Below, in pieces: positions 33,162 to 41,134 of a stretch of DNA of 64,000 nt. Location of the stretch: positions 868,001 through 932,000 of the forward strand of contig NZ_CP030053.1 of assembly GCF_004114955.1 (NCBI RefSeq), written 5' to 3'. The position numbers were made by a program, and so were the translations under genes. Numbering within the stretch: the stretch's first letter is position 1; each line of letters opens with the position of its first letter. The notes below the pieces were generated by a model. It did no database searches. It worked only from the letters and a program-made list of their open reading frames with translations, and had not been told where the DNA came from. Origin of the DNA: Bradyrhizobium guangzhouense. Its GTDB lineage: Bacteria; Pseudomonadota; Alphaproteobacteria; Rhizobiales; Xanthobacteraceae.

Positions 33162-34150
33162 TGTCTACCGGTTCGATTTCGTCCGACAAGATCGACCTTC
33201 TGATCTATGGGCCGGCGCGGCCGATCCTCGAGAACGGGTTTTCCGATCATTTTGTCGTGCACAAGGCCGAGACACACGGTGACCTCGAGCGATTGACGCC
33301 GGCGATCCGCGACAAGATCCGCGGCGTCGCCGTGACCTATCACACCGTCCGCGCCGACCGGGATTCGCTGTCGCAGCTGCCCAAGATCGAGATGGTGGCG
33401 AGCTTCGGCGTCGGCTACGACCATATCGACGCCAAATACGCGGCCGAGCACAATATCATCGTCACCAACACGCCCGACGTGCTGACCGAGGAGGTCGCCG
33501 ACGTCGCGATGGGCCTTCTGATCTCCACCGTCCGCGAATTCATCAAGGCCGATCGCTATGTGCGTTCGGGCCTCTGGCAGACGCAGAACTATCCGCTCAG
33601 TGTCGGCTCGCTCCGCGACCGCAAGGTCGGCATCGTCGGCATGGGCCGGATCGGTCAGGCCATTGCGCGCCGGCTCGATGCCTCGCTGGTGCCGGTGGTC
33701 TATCACTCGCGCAATCCGTCCAAGGACGTCACCTACAAGCACTATCCTGATCTGATCGAGATGGCGAAAGCCGTGGACACGCTCGTCGTGATCGTGCCCG
33801 GCGGCGCCTCGACCAACAAGATGATCAATGCCGAGGTGTTCAAGGCGCTCGGCCCGCGTGGCGTGCTGGTCAACGTCGCGCGGGGTTCCGTCGTCGACGA
33901 GCAGGCGCTGGTCCAGGCGCTGAAATCAGGCACCATCCTCGCCGCCGGCCTCGACGTGTTCGCGGCCGAGCCGAACGTGCCAGATGAACTCAAGGCCATG
34001 CAGAACGTCGTGCTGCTGCCGCATATCGGTTCGGCCTCGGTGGTGACGCGCAACGCCATGGACCAGCTGGTGGTCGACAACCTCAAGTCATGGTTCTCCG
34101 GCAAGCCGCCGCTGACGCCGGTGGCCGAAACCCCGTTCAAGGGACGCTGA
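33161..34150 (+). CDS. D-2-hydroxyacid dehydrogenase family protein
   Basis: 329 aa NAD(P)-dependent enzyme interconverting 2-hydroxyacids and 2-oxoacids. Rossmann motif GMGRIGQAIARRL (about 160-172). The catalytic Arg is in NVARGSVVDE, the Glu in FAAEPNVPDEL and the His in LLPHIGSAS, the standard R-E-H triad. The sequence resembles glyoxylate/hydroxypyruvate reductases of this family. It is coupled by single-base overlaps to the ABC permease upstream and the protease inhibitor gene downstream. Confidence 0.9.
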   Translation: MSTGSISSDKIDLLIYGPARPILENGFSDHFVVHKAETHGDLERLTPAIRDKIRGVAVTYHTVRADRDSLSQLPKIEMVASFGVGYDHIDAKYAAEHNIIVTNTPDVLTEEVADVAMGLLISTVREFIKADRYVRSGLWQTQNYPLSVGSLRDRKVGIVGMGRIGQAIARRLDASLVPVVYHSRNPSKDVTYKHYPDLIEMAKAVDTLVVIVPGGASTNKMINAEVFKALGPRGVLVNVARGSVVDEQALVQALKSGTILAAGLDVFAAEPNVPDELKAMQNVVLLPHIGSASVVTRNAMDQLVVDNLKSWFSGKPPLTPVAETPFKGR

Positions 34151-34842
34151 TGCAAATTCTCAGGGCGGTTGCATTCGCCGTCGCGGCCCTTTTGGCCGCG
34201 ATCGGCATTGCGCATGCGCAGGATGCGACGACCCTGAAGAAGGAGATGGTCGGGCAGTGGGAGCTCTCGACCACCGAACGCAGCAAGACCTGCGTCGTCA
34301 CGATGAAGGGCGATGCCGCCGCGCAAGGCTTCAAGCTCGAGCTCGAGCCGGCCTGCAAGAGCGCGCTGCCCTTTACCAAGGACATCGTCGCCTGGAACAT
34401 CAAGGGCCTCGACATCGTCCGTCTGCAGGACGCATCGGGCGAATCCGTGATCGACTTCACCGAGGTCGAGGCCGGCATCTTCGAGGGCCTCCGGCAAGGT
34501 GAGGGCGTCTATATCCTGCAAGACCTCGCGGCCGCCCGCTCGATGGCGAAATCGATGGACCAGATGATCGGCGACTGGGCGATGGTCCGGAGCAATGGCC
34601 AGCCGATCTGCGGCTTGACACTGACCAACACCGAGGCCGACCAGGACAATTTCCAGGTCTTCCTCAAGCCGAAATGCGATGCGGCCATTGCGCAGTTCAA
34701 CCCGACGCAATGGCGGCTCGAGCGCGGCCAGATCATCCTGATGTCGAAATCCGGCGAGGTCTGGCAGTTCGAGGCCGACGACAATGCGCAATGGCGGCGG
34801 GTTCCCGATACGGCCGACCCCTTGATCCTGCTGCGCCAATAG
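34150..34842 (+). CDS. Periplasmic protein with two AprI/Inh-type inhibitor domains
   Basis: 230 aa. Signal peptide to about residue 23 (AHA/Q). Two tandem copies of the AprI/Inh metalloprotease-inhibitor fold: about 27-124 (VGQWELS, C48 and C69) and about 137-230 (IGDWAMV, C154 and C176). Each has the starting tryptophan and a cysteine pair with nearly equal spacing (21 and 22). Known AprI/Inh proteins are a single domain of about 110 residues that protects the cell from secreted serralysin-type proteases. No such protease gene is nearby. Its start overlaps the dehydrogenase stop (TGATG). Confidence 0.78.
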   Translation: MQILRAVAFAVAALLAAIGIAHAQDATTLKKEMVGQWELSTTERSKTCVVTMKGDAAAQGFKLELEPACKSALPFTKDIVAWNIKGLDIVRLQDASGESVIDFTEVEAGIFEGLRQGEGVYILQDLAAARSMAKSMDQMIGDWAMVRSNGQPICGLTLTNTEADQDNFQVFLKPKCDAAIAQFNPTQWRLERGQIILMSKSGEVWQFEADDNAQWRRVPDTADPLILLRQ

Positions 34843-34994
34843 GCGCCCGTTCGTTGACTTTTCTGCCCTGCAGTTTGTCCCGTGCCCGATTTTTTCTGAG
34901 GTCATGTCGATCCGGCCCCGGCTGGATCGTCATCTGGGTAGCGAGCTGATCGCGCGGCCGAACCGGCCGCGTCTCGCCTTATCAGGAGTGTTGC

Positions 34995-35402
34995 ATGCGG
35001 TTCATGTACATCGTCACCTCCAGTCAGCCGATGAAAGGCCCGAGCCCTGCGCTGATGGAGGCCATGCAGAAAATATCCGAGCGGGAAATCAAGGCCGGCC
35101 GGATGATCGACAATGGCGGGCTGATGCCACTTGCGACTGGCGCGCGCGTGCGCATCGTCGACGGCGAGCTCAGCGTGATCGACGGTCCCTTCATCGAGGC
35201 CAAGGAAGTGGTCGGCGGCTACGCCATTTTCGAGCTGCGCGACAAGGCGGAGGCCCTGGCCATGGCCAAGGAGTTCATGCAGCTACACCTCGATCACATG
35301 CCGGGCTGGGACGGGACCTGCGAATTGCGGGCGTTCGCCACCCCGGGCGTGGACGGGGCCTGCGAGGTCGATGCCAGATCGGCCGTAGCCGCTCACGCCT
35401 GA
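34995..35402 (+). CDS. YCII-related DGPF-domain protein
   Basis: 135 aa. The signature IDGPFIEAKEVVGGYAIFEL (about 56-75) includes the DGPF motif that names the family. It is 31 bp upstream of an ECF sigma factor with a long C-terminal extension. This pairing is the known hallmark of ECF42-type sigma modules, where DGPF proteins are encoded beside or controlled by the sigma factor. The biochemical role of DGPF proteins is unclear; related YCII folds may be small-molecule binding or lyase-like. Confidence 0.88.
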   Translation: MRFMYIVTSSQPMKGPSPALMEAMQKISEREIKAGRMIDNGGLMPLATGARVRIVDGELSVIDGPFIEAKEVVGGYAIFELRDKAEALAMAKEFMQLHLDHMPGWDGTCELRAFATPGVDGACEVDARSAVAAHA

Positions 35403-35433
35403 TGGCCATCTGCGCGCCTCCCGGTCGGCGGCG

Positions 35434-36714
35434 ATGACGGCCGCCGACATCGATCAAGCCGTCCGTGCCACTGTCCACGCCACCTGGCGTGTGGTGCAGC
35501 CGCGGCTGATCGCGACGCTGTCGCGGATGCTGCGCGACGTGCCGCTCGCGGAGGAGCTGACCCAGGATGCGCTGGTGGCGGCGCTGGAAGCGTGGCCCGC
35601 CACCGGCATCCCTGACAATCCCGGCGCCTGGCTGATGACATCGGCGCGGCGCCGGGCGCTCGATCATCTGCGTCGCGGCAGGTTGCTGAGCGTCAAGCAC
35701 GACATGCTGGCGCGGGAGATGTTGCAGGAGCAGGAGATCGTGCCCGATTTCGATGCCGCGCTCGACGACGACATCGGCGATGAATTGCTGCGGCTGATCT
35801 TCACCGCCTGTCATCCGATCCTGTCGCGCGAGGCGCGCGCGGCGCTGGCGCTGCGCATGATCTGCGGGCTGACCACGTCCGAGATCGCGCGCGCCTATCT
35901 CGTGCCCGAAGCCACCATCTCCCAGCGCATCGTTCGCGCCAAGCGGACGCTGTCGAATTCCGGTCTCGCCTACGAGACGCCATCAGGCGAGGCTTTGTCG
36001 GAACGCCTCGCTTCGGTGCTCGAAGTCGTCTATTTGATCTTCAACGAGGGCTACCTCGCGGCGCGCGGCGAGGAATGGCTGCGTCCGCAGCTCTGCGACG
36101 AGGCGCTGCGCATGGGGCGCGTGCTCGCCGGTCTCGCCCCGGACGAGCCCGAGGTGCACGGCCTCGTCGCCCTGATGGATTTGAATGCCTCGCGGGCCGG
36201 TGCGCGCACCGACACGAACGGCGATCCCGTTCTGCTGATGGACCAGGATCGCACGCTCTGGGACTGGTTGCAGATCCGCCGCGGCCTGCGTTCGCTCGCG
36301 CGCGCCGGCGAGCTTGGCGGTGCCGATGGATTCTACGCACTCCAGGCGGCGATTGCGGCGTGCCACGCCAGAGCGGAGACTGCTGCAGCGACAAACTGGC
36401 GGCACATCGCGCAGCTTTACGCCGAGCTGGCGCAGCTGGTGCGCTCGCCGGTCATCGAGCTCAACCGCGCGGTCGCGGTCGGCATGGCCGAGGGACCGCA
36501 AGCCGGCCTCGACGTGCTGGACGCGGTCGCCTGCGCGCCGGCGCTGGCGACCTATCATCATCTGCCGGCGGTTCGCGGCGATCTGCTGCAAAAGCTCGGA
36601 CGGCTCGCAGAAGCGCGGCAGGCTTTCGAAGCCGCCGCGCATCTTGCGACCAACGGACGCGAGCGTGGGCTGATGCAGCGCCGCGCCGCCGCCCTCGACG
36701 CCCGGAAGATCTAG
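35434..36714 (+). CDS. ECF sigma factor with TPR-like C-terminal extension (ECF42 type)
   Basis: 426 aa. Region 2 (about 20-90, with DVPLAEELTQDALVAALEAW) and region 4 (about 125-180, EIARAYLVPEATISQRIVRA) are followed by about 240 extra residues of helical repeats. These include FNEGYLAARGEEWLRP, then alanine-rich TPR-like helices. The extension and the adjacent DGPF gene place it in the ECF42 group, which has no classical membrane anti-sigma factor. It is proposed to be controlled by its own C-terminal domain. It ends 4 bp into the convergent peptidoglycan hydrolase gene. Confidence 0.88.
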   Translation: MTAADIDQAVRATVHATWRVVQPRLIATLSRMLRDVPLAEELTQDALVAALEAWPATGIPDNPGAWLMTSARRRALDHLRRGRLLSVKHDMLAREMLQEQEIVPDFDAALDDDIGDELLRLIFTACHPILSREARAALALRMICGLTTSEIARAYLVPEATISQRIVRAKRTLSNSGLAYETPSGEALSERLASVLEVVYLIFNEGYLAARGEEWLRPQLCDEALRMGRVLAGLAPDEPEVHGLVALMDLNASRAGARTDTNGDPVLLMDQDRTLWDWLQIRRGLRSLARAGELGGADGFYALQAAIAACHARAETAAATNWRHIAQLYAELAQLVRSPVIELNRAVAVGMAEGPQAGLDVLDAVACAPALATYHHLPAVRGDLLQKLGRLAEARQAFEAAAHLATNGRERGLMQRRAAALDARKI

Positions 36715-38126
36715 CTCGTCACCTTGGGTGGCGGCGCGGTGCCCTGGGCCCATTTCTCCAGTTTGCCGAGCACGCCCCAGGCGGTGAGCGCGAGTGAGAT
36801 CGGGAGCGCGAATTGGCTCAGGCCCGGAACCGCACTCGCGATCGTTCCCAATAGCCCGGCAAGACCTCCCGCATTGGGGCTAGCGGTCACCGCGGAGAGC
36901 AGCGCGGTGATGAGCGAGCCGCCGATGCCGAGCGCGGTCTTCTTGCCGTCGAGCATCTTGCCGATGGTCTCGCCAAGCGCACCGTTGACCTGGCCGAGCA
37001 CGGGCTTGCTGTCTTTGCTGAGAAGTGTGCCGAGCAGGTCGACGATCGGCTTCAGCTGATCGGCAGGTCCAAGTCCAGGTCCTGCAACGGGAGCGCCCAA
37101 TGGGGTTGGTCCAGTCGCTGGTGCCGCGTTGTTGGCGAGAGCCAAAAGCCGCTCGAGCAGGCTGATCGGATCGTTGGCCACTGTCGTTGTCGCTCCGGAT
37201 ATTACGGTTCCTGACGTCGTCCCTCCCTGGCTTGCGGCTCCGCCTTGCAGCAATTGCGCGAGGCTCTCCAGGCGCGACAGGATCTGGGACAGATCGAGGG
37301 TGGGCGTCTGCACCGGTTGTATCCCTGCGCGCGTGATGGCTGCGATCGTGGTCCCGTCGAGCACGCCGGTATCCTGCAGGCCGTTCTGCTGCTGAAACTG
37401 CGAGACCGCCGCCTTGGTCTTGGGTCCGCTGATGCCGTCTTCGACCAGCGGCGGCCGGGTGCCGAGCTTGTTGAGGGCCTGCTGCATCAGCAGGACCGAT
37501 GACGCCACGTCCTCGTCGGGTTCGGAACGCGGGACAATGGATGGGCTGCCGTCGAAATCGATCGAGGAATCCTGCGACATCATCGCGTGCAGGATGACCG
37601 CGGTGCCCAGCTGGGTATCGACATAGTTCGGATCGAATACATGGTCGGCCACGAATTTGCCGGCCCTCGCCTCGGTCGGCCCGTAAAGGGTCGAGCCGCC
37701 ATAGAGATAGGGCGAGTTGACGCCCCTGGCGTGATAGCCGAGGCCGTTGAAGCATTCCAGCCGGTACAGGGTGCGCGCGATGCACCAGTCCTGCGCACCG
37801 ACGAAGTTCTGGATCCTCAGCGCATCCACGGCGCCTTCGACGAACGAGGCGAACGGGCCGCGTCCTTTCGGAACGAGAGATGTCACGCGATGCAGCGCCT
37901 CGCCGTTGCCGAGATAGGTGTCGAAATCGAAATTGGATTCGCGATAGTGGCAGAGCGCGACGAAGCACCAGGGCACGCCTGTGAGCCGCTCGACTTGTTG
38001 GTAGGTCGCCTTGCCGTTGATGGCCTTGCGGGCCGTTGCGTTGGCCTCCGCCAGGCGTGTGGGCCGGATCTGGAGATTGGCCCAGTTGTTCTCATACCCG
38101 CTCTTCAGGCTTTCGTATGACACCAT
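36711..38126 (-). CDS. Peptidoglycan hydrolase: lysozyme-like domain plus peptidoglycan-binding domain
   Basis: 471 aa. Residues about 1-185 resemble lysozyme-like domains of phage endolysins and bacterial relatives, with likely catalytic Glu63 in LCHYRESNFDF. A PG_binding_1 domain follows (about 215-280, GISGPKTKAAVSQFQQQNGL). The C-terminal 190 residues are Gly/Ala/Pro-rich with hydrophobic stretches (SLITALLSAVTASPNAGGLA, PGLSQFALPISLALTAWGVL). No N-terminal signal peptide is seen at the ATG 38126, which has a good GGAGCAGGAA ribosome site. The route of export is unclear; the hydrophobic C-terminus may help. No phage genes surround it. Confidence 0.82.
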   Translation of the reverse strand: MVSYESLKSGYENNWANLQIRPTRLAEANATARKAINGKATYQQVERLTGVPWCFVALCHYRESNFDFDTYLGNGEALHRVTSLVPKGRGPFASFVEGAVDALRIQNFVGAQDWCIARTLYRLECFNGLGYHARGVNSPYLYGGSTLYGPTEARAGKFVADHVFDPNYVDTQLGTAVILHAMMSQDSSIDFDGSPSIVPRSEPDEDVASSVLLMQQALNKLGTRPPLVEDGISGPKTKAAVSQFQQQNGLQDTGVLDGTTIAAITRAGIQPVQTPTLDLSQILSRLESLAQLLQGGAASQGGTTSGTVISGATTTVANDPISLLERLLALANNAAPATGPTPLGAPVAGPGLGPADQLKPIVDLLGTLLSKDSKPVLGQVNGALGETIGKMLDGKKTALGIGGSLITALLSAVTASPNAGGLAGLLGTIASAVPGLSQFALPISLALTAWGVLGKLEKWAQGTAPPPKVTS

Positions 38127-38421
38127 TTCCTGCTCCCGCGAATTGATGAAATATCGGTTCGTTGTGCAAATCAGGCGTGAGCGGCATGCGGCCGTCGGCG
38201 GGCAAGCGCTCTGGGCGTGGTTCGGCAAATCTGGCATTCCGTCGCCGGAGTGCGTGTGAAATGGCTTACAGGTGCGGCGCGAAAGATTGCGGTCAAAGGA
38301 CGCGACATCGGACCGACGCGCTTGCTGACGTCGCGGCGCGTCATCCTGTCGGATGGCCGGCTTGTTGAGCGATTCCGTTTATGCAACCATGCGGAGAGTA
38401 AAGCTTCGCCGGGATGCTTCG

Positions 38422-38742
38422 ATGTTCAGAGCCGCAGTCATTGTCGTTCTCGCGCTTGCGTTGTCCGCCTGCGATGTCGTGGCCGTCGTGAAGGACGGCA
38501 TGCGCCAAGCCGCGGCGGTCGAAGGCGATCTCGAGCAGTCGACCGGCGTCAAGCCGCAGGTCGGCTTCAACTGGCACAATGGCCGCCTCACCTCGGTGAC
38601 CGTCCTGTTTCCGAAACCGTATGCGGCGAAACCGCTGGGTGACCTCGCGGGCCTGGTGCGCGCGGCGGTGACCAGGGAATTCAAGCAGACGCCGGACGCG
38701 ATCGTGCTCTCCTTCACCCTGGACAAGGAATCCTCGATCTGA
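38422..38742 (+). CDS. Small lipoprotein of unknown function
   Basis: 106 aa. The leader MFRAAVIVVLALALSAC has a clear lipobox (LSAC, C17). The mature part is about 90 residues and includes GFNWHNGRLTSVTVLFP, with no motif I recognise. The absence of Asp after the cysteine predicts outer-membrane sorting, if sorting follows E. coli rules. The ATG at 38422 is set by the leader. Confidence 0.78.
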   Translation: MFRAAVIVVLALALSACDVVAVVKDGMRQAAAVEGDLEQSTGVKPQVGFNWHNGRLTSVTVLFPKPYAAKPLGDLAGLVRAAVTREFKQTPDAIVLSFTLDKESSI

Positions 38743-38895
38743 GCCGGAGCAATGGTAACCCGATCTTCGACGATGGGCGTCGCGGCAGGCGGACGCTTTG
38801 GCGCAAGGGGCAGGGCGCGCCTGGCTTCAAACAATTAGTCTGGCCCGCGATGGTCCCAGCCGTTATGACTGGCCGCATCAGATGGAGGATTCGGG

Positions 38896-39201
38896 ATGCT
38901 TCGACGCCTTGGAATTGCAGCGTGCTTCTCAGTTGCTTTTGTCGTCCCGCTGCATGACGCGGTGGCGCAGGACGCCGTCGGCGGCGCCATCCTCGGCGGC
39001 GTGGGCGGAGCGATTGTGGGCGGCGCGCTTGGCGGCGGCCGCGGCGCAGCCATCGGTGCCGTCGTCGGCGCCGGCACGGGAGCTGCCATCGCCGCCGAAG
39101 GCGAGCGCCGCCGCTCCGGCTATTATGCCTATCAGCGCGGCTGCTACATGCAGCGCCGGGACGGCCGTTACGTTCCGGTCGATCCGCGTTACTGCTACTG
39201 A
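38896..39201 (+). CDS. Glycine-zipper outer-membrane-type small protein
   Basis: 101 aa. Signal peptide to about residue 24 (AVA/Q), then a glycine zipper (AILGGVGGAIVGGALGGGRG and AAIGAVVGAGTGAAIAAE) that would insert in a membrane. A polar C-terminal tail follows with GYYAYQRGCYMQRRDGRYVP and a terminal YCY. Related rhizobial proteins are abundant in the envelope; no biochemical role is known. It is probably monocistronic. Confidence 0.8.
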   Translation: MLRRLGIAACFSVAFVVPLHDAVAQDAVGGAILGGVGGAIVGGALGGGRGAAIGAVVGAGTGAAIAAEGERRRSGYYAYQRGCYMQRRDGRYVPVDPRYCY

Positions 39202-39431
39202 ACCGAACGAGCGCCGGCGTCGTCTCGCACGCGCCGGTGCTGCCTTGTCTGATCGTTGTCTCCAGGCCGCGCTGGCGCGGCTGACGGCGTCGCCGAGCTC
39301 GGCATTGGTGCAGGCGTTACCGCCGATGCCCCACAGCCTGTCCATCGCATAGACCATGCTGACGAAAATCCGCTCCCGGCGGATGCGGTTCTTCCGTCGC
39401 CTTATGCGGCTTTGGTCGTTTCCTTGCGGTG

Positions 39432-39463
39432 AGATCACGATCGTTATATAACGATCGTGATCT
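39432..39463. promoter_or_regulatory. 32-bp perfect palindrome upstream of a VOC gene
   Basis: AGATCACGATCGTTAT and its exact reverse complement ATAACGATCGTGATCT meet with no loop. A second small palindrome, GATCTTAAGATC, overlaps its right end (39459-39470). The core TTATATAA could act as a -10. It sits 78 bp upstream of the VOC start at 39542 and looks like an operator for a dimeric TetR- or ArsR-type regulator, though none is encoded adjacent. The rest of the 340-bp gap 39202-39541 shows nothing else recognisable. Confidence 0.65.
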
Positions 39464-39541
39464 TAAGATCGCGCCGCCTGCCGCGGGACCGCTCTCCAGG
39501 CCTGCTCAGAGACCGATCAATCCAAGCGAGGAGTGCGAGAT

Positions 39542-39946
39542 ATGCGCCTGTCGAACTATCTGTTCTTCACGACCCAGTGCGAACCGGCGCTTGCCTTCTA
39601 CGCGGCCTGCGGTCTCGGCAGCGTCACCGAGATCATGCGCCACGGCGAGTCCGGCATGCCGCTTCGGAATCCGGCGATGCGCGGCAAGATCATGCACGCC
39701 AAGTTCGAAGGCCCGGGCGTCTGCTTCTATGCCTCGGACAACGACGACGCCGAACCCATGCGCGGCTCCGCCCATCTCCTCGTCATGGATGACCAGAAGG
39801 CAACCACCGACTTGTTCACACGTCTCGCCGACGGCGGCACGGTCACCACGCCGCTCGGTATCCAGCCCTGGGGCGACTATTACGGCAAGCTCACCGATCG
39901 CTTCGGCGTGCAATGGATGCTGAATTGCACGTTGACGCGTCTGTAG
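39542..39946 (+). CDS. VOC superfamily protein (PhnB/glyoxalase-like)
   Basis: 134 aa with the paired beta-alpha-beta-beta-beta fold of the VOC superfamily. It opens MRLSNYLFFTTQCEPALAFY and ends with the PhnB-type PWGDYYGKLTDRFGVQWMLN, which carries the usual metal or substrate residues. Many close relatives have no proven enzyme activity. The ATG at 39542 follows GAGGAG; a GTG at 39533 is an in-frame alternative. The upstream 32-bp palindrome suggests tight regulation. Confidence 0.85.
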   Translation: MRLSNYLFFTTQCEPALAFYAACGLGSVTEIMRHGESGMPLRNPAMRGKIMHAKFEGPGVCFYASDNDDAEPMRGSAHLLVMDDQKATTDLFTRLADGGTVTTPLGIQPWGDYYGKLTDRFGVQWMLNCTLTRL

Positions 39947-40216
39947 CGCGAAGGCTCGGCCACCGGCCGGCGCGCAAGATCAGCTACGTCCCGCCGGCGC
40001 TTCAGGCATCATCTGGCGCAGCGGCTCCGGCGAGATCGAGCGTCGGCAACATCCGGAAAGACCTATAATTTCACGCGGTCGGAATGGACGAACTACAGAA
40101 ATGGAGCTTGACGTTCGACAGGCTCGATCTGCGCGGCAAGGATCGCGAAGGCCGCGACGTTTCGGTGGACGGTGAGCCCGGCGGATAGTGAGACCGTCGC
40201 GGTCCCGCACCGCGAC

Positions 40217-40930
40217 TCAAATCAACCGCATCCCCTTCAGGCTCGCATGCCCGTTCTTGCCGACGATGATGTGGTCGTGCACCGAAATCCCCAGTGGCTT
40301 GGCGATTTCGATGATCGCCTTGGTCATCTGGATGTCGGCCTGCGAGGGCGAGGGATCGCCCGAGGGATGGTTGTGCACCAGGATCAGCGCGGTCGCCGAC
40401 AGCTCCAGCGCGCGCTTGATCACCTCGCGCGGATAAACAGGGGTGTGGTCGACGGTGCCGGTCTGCTGGACCTCGTCGGCGATGAGCTGGTTGCGCTTGT
40501 CGAGGAAGAGCAGGCGAAACTGCTCCTTGTCGGCGAAGGCCATGCTGGTGCGGCAATAGGCGATCACCTCGTTCCAGGATGACAGCGCGTTGCGGCTGTT
40601 GACCTCGCCCTTGGCGACCCGGTGCGCCGCTGCCGCGATCAGCTTGAGCTGGTTGATCGCCGCTTCGCCGACGCCGTCGACCTCGCGCAGCCGCGCCATC
40701 GGGGCATGCACGACCTCGGCGAACGAGCCGAACGTTTTGATCAAGGTCTTCGCCAGCGGCTTGGTGTCGCGCCGCGGCAGCGCCGGAAACAGCGCCATCT
40801 CCAACAGTTCATAGTCGCTGAGCGCATCCGCGCCCACGCTGTAAAAGCGCTCGCGCAGCCGCTCACGATGGCCGAGATAGTGCGGCGTGTCCTCCGGCTT
40901 GCTCTTGTCGGTGTCGGTCTTGGCGGGCAT
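40217..40930 (-). CDS. radC: RadC family JAB-domain protein
   Basis: 237 aa. A helix-hairpin-helix region (about 35-95, with [20 protein letters not shown]) precedes the JAMM metalloprotease-like domain, whose metal site is [16 protein letters not shown] (H-x-H...D). RadC proteins are widespread and were once thought to be repair factors; their true role is unresolved. The 270-bp gap to the left (39947-40216) contains nothing I can support. Confidence 0.92.
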   Translation of the reverse strand: MPAKTDTDKSKPEDTPHYLGHRERLRERFYSVGADALSDYELLEMALFPALPRRDTKPLAKTLIKTFGSFAEVVHAPMARLREVDGVGEAAINQLKLIAAAAHRVAKGEVNSRNALSSWNEVIAYCRTSMAFADKEQFRLLFLDKRNQLIADEVQQTGTVDHTPVYPREVIKRALELSATALILVHNHPSGDPSPSQADIQMTKAIIEIAKPLGISVHDHIIVGKNGHASLKGMRLI

Positions 40931-41134
40931 TGCCCGCCAGCATTGCCGCGGATGATCGCTTTTGCAACCGTCAATTGCGGCGGTTTCGGTGGCTTGATGT
41001 CAATCCCAGCACGCGCTCCGCAAAAAATTCCGCCTTCGCCGTTTCCAGCGACCAGTCCCGTTCGTCTTGATGGCTGTGGGCTCGCCTGACCCGCCATCCC
41101 GGCGAGCAGGCCGAGCTCTTGATGGAGACTACCG

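Noticed and set aside
36711-38126. Prophage remnant, based on the lysozyme-like domain
   Set aside because: No integrase, terminase, capsid, holin or tail genes in the neighbourhood and no compositional break that I can see.
39432-39463. Molybdate (ModE) box, because of the CGTTATATAACG core
   Set aside because: ModE boxes have two half-sites separated by several bases; this is a continuous palindrome, it is 11 kb from modABC, and the downstream gene is a VOC protein.
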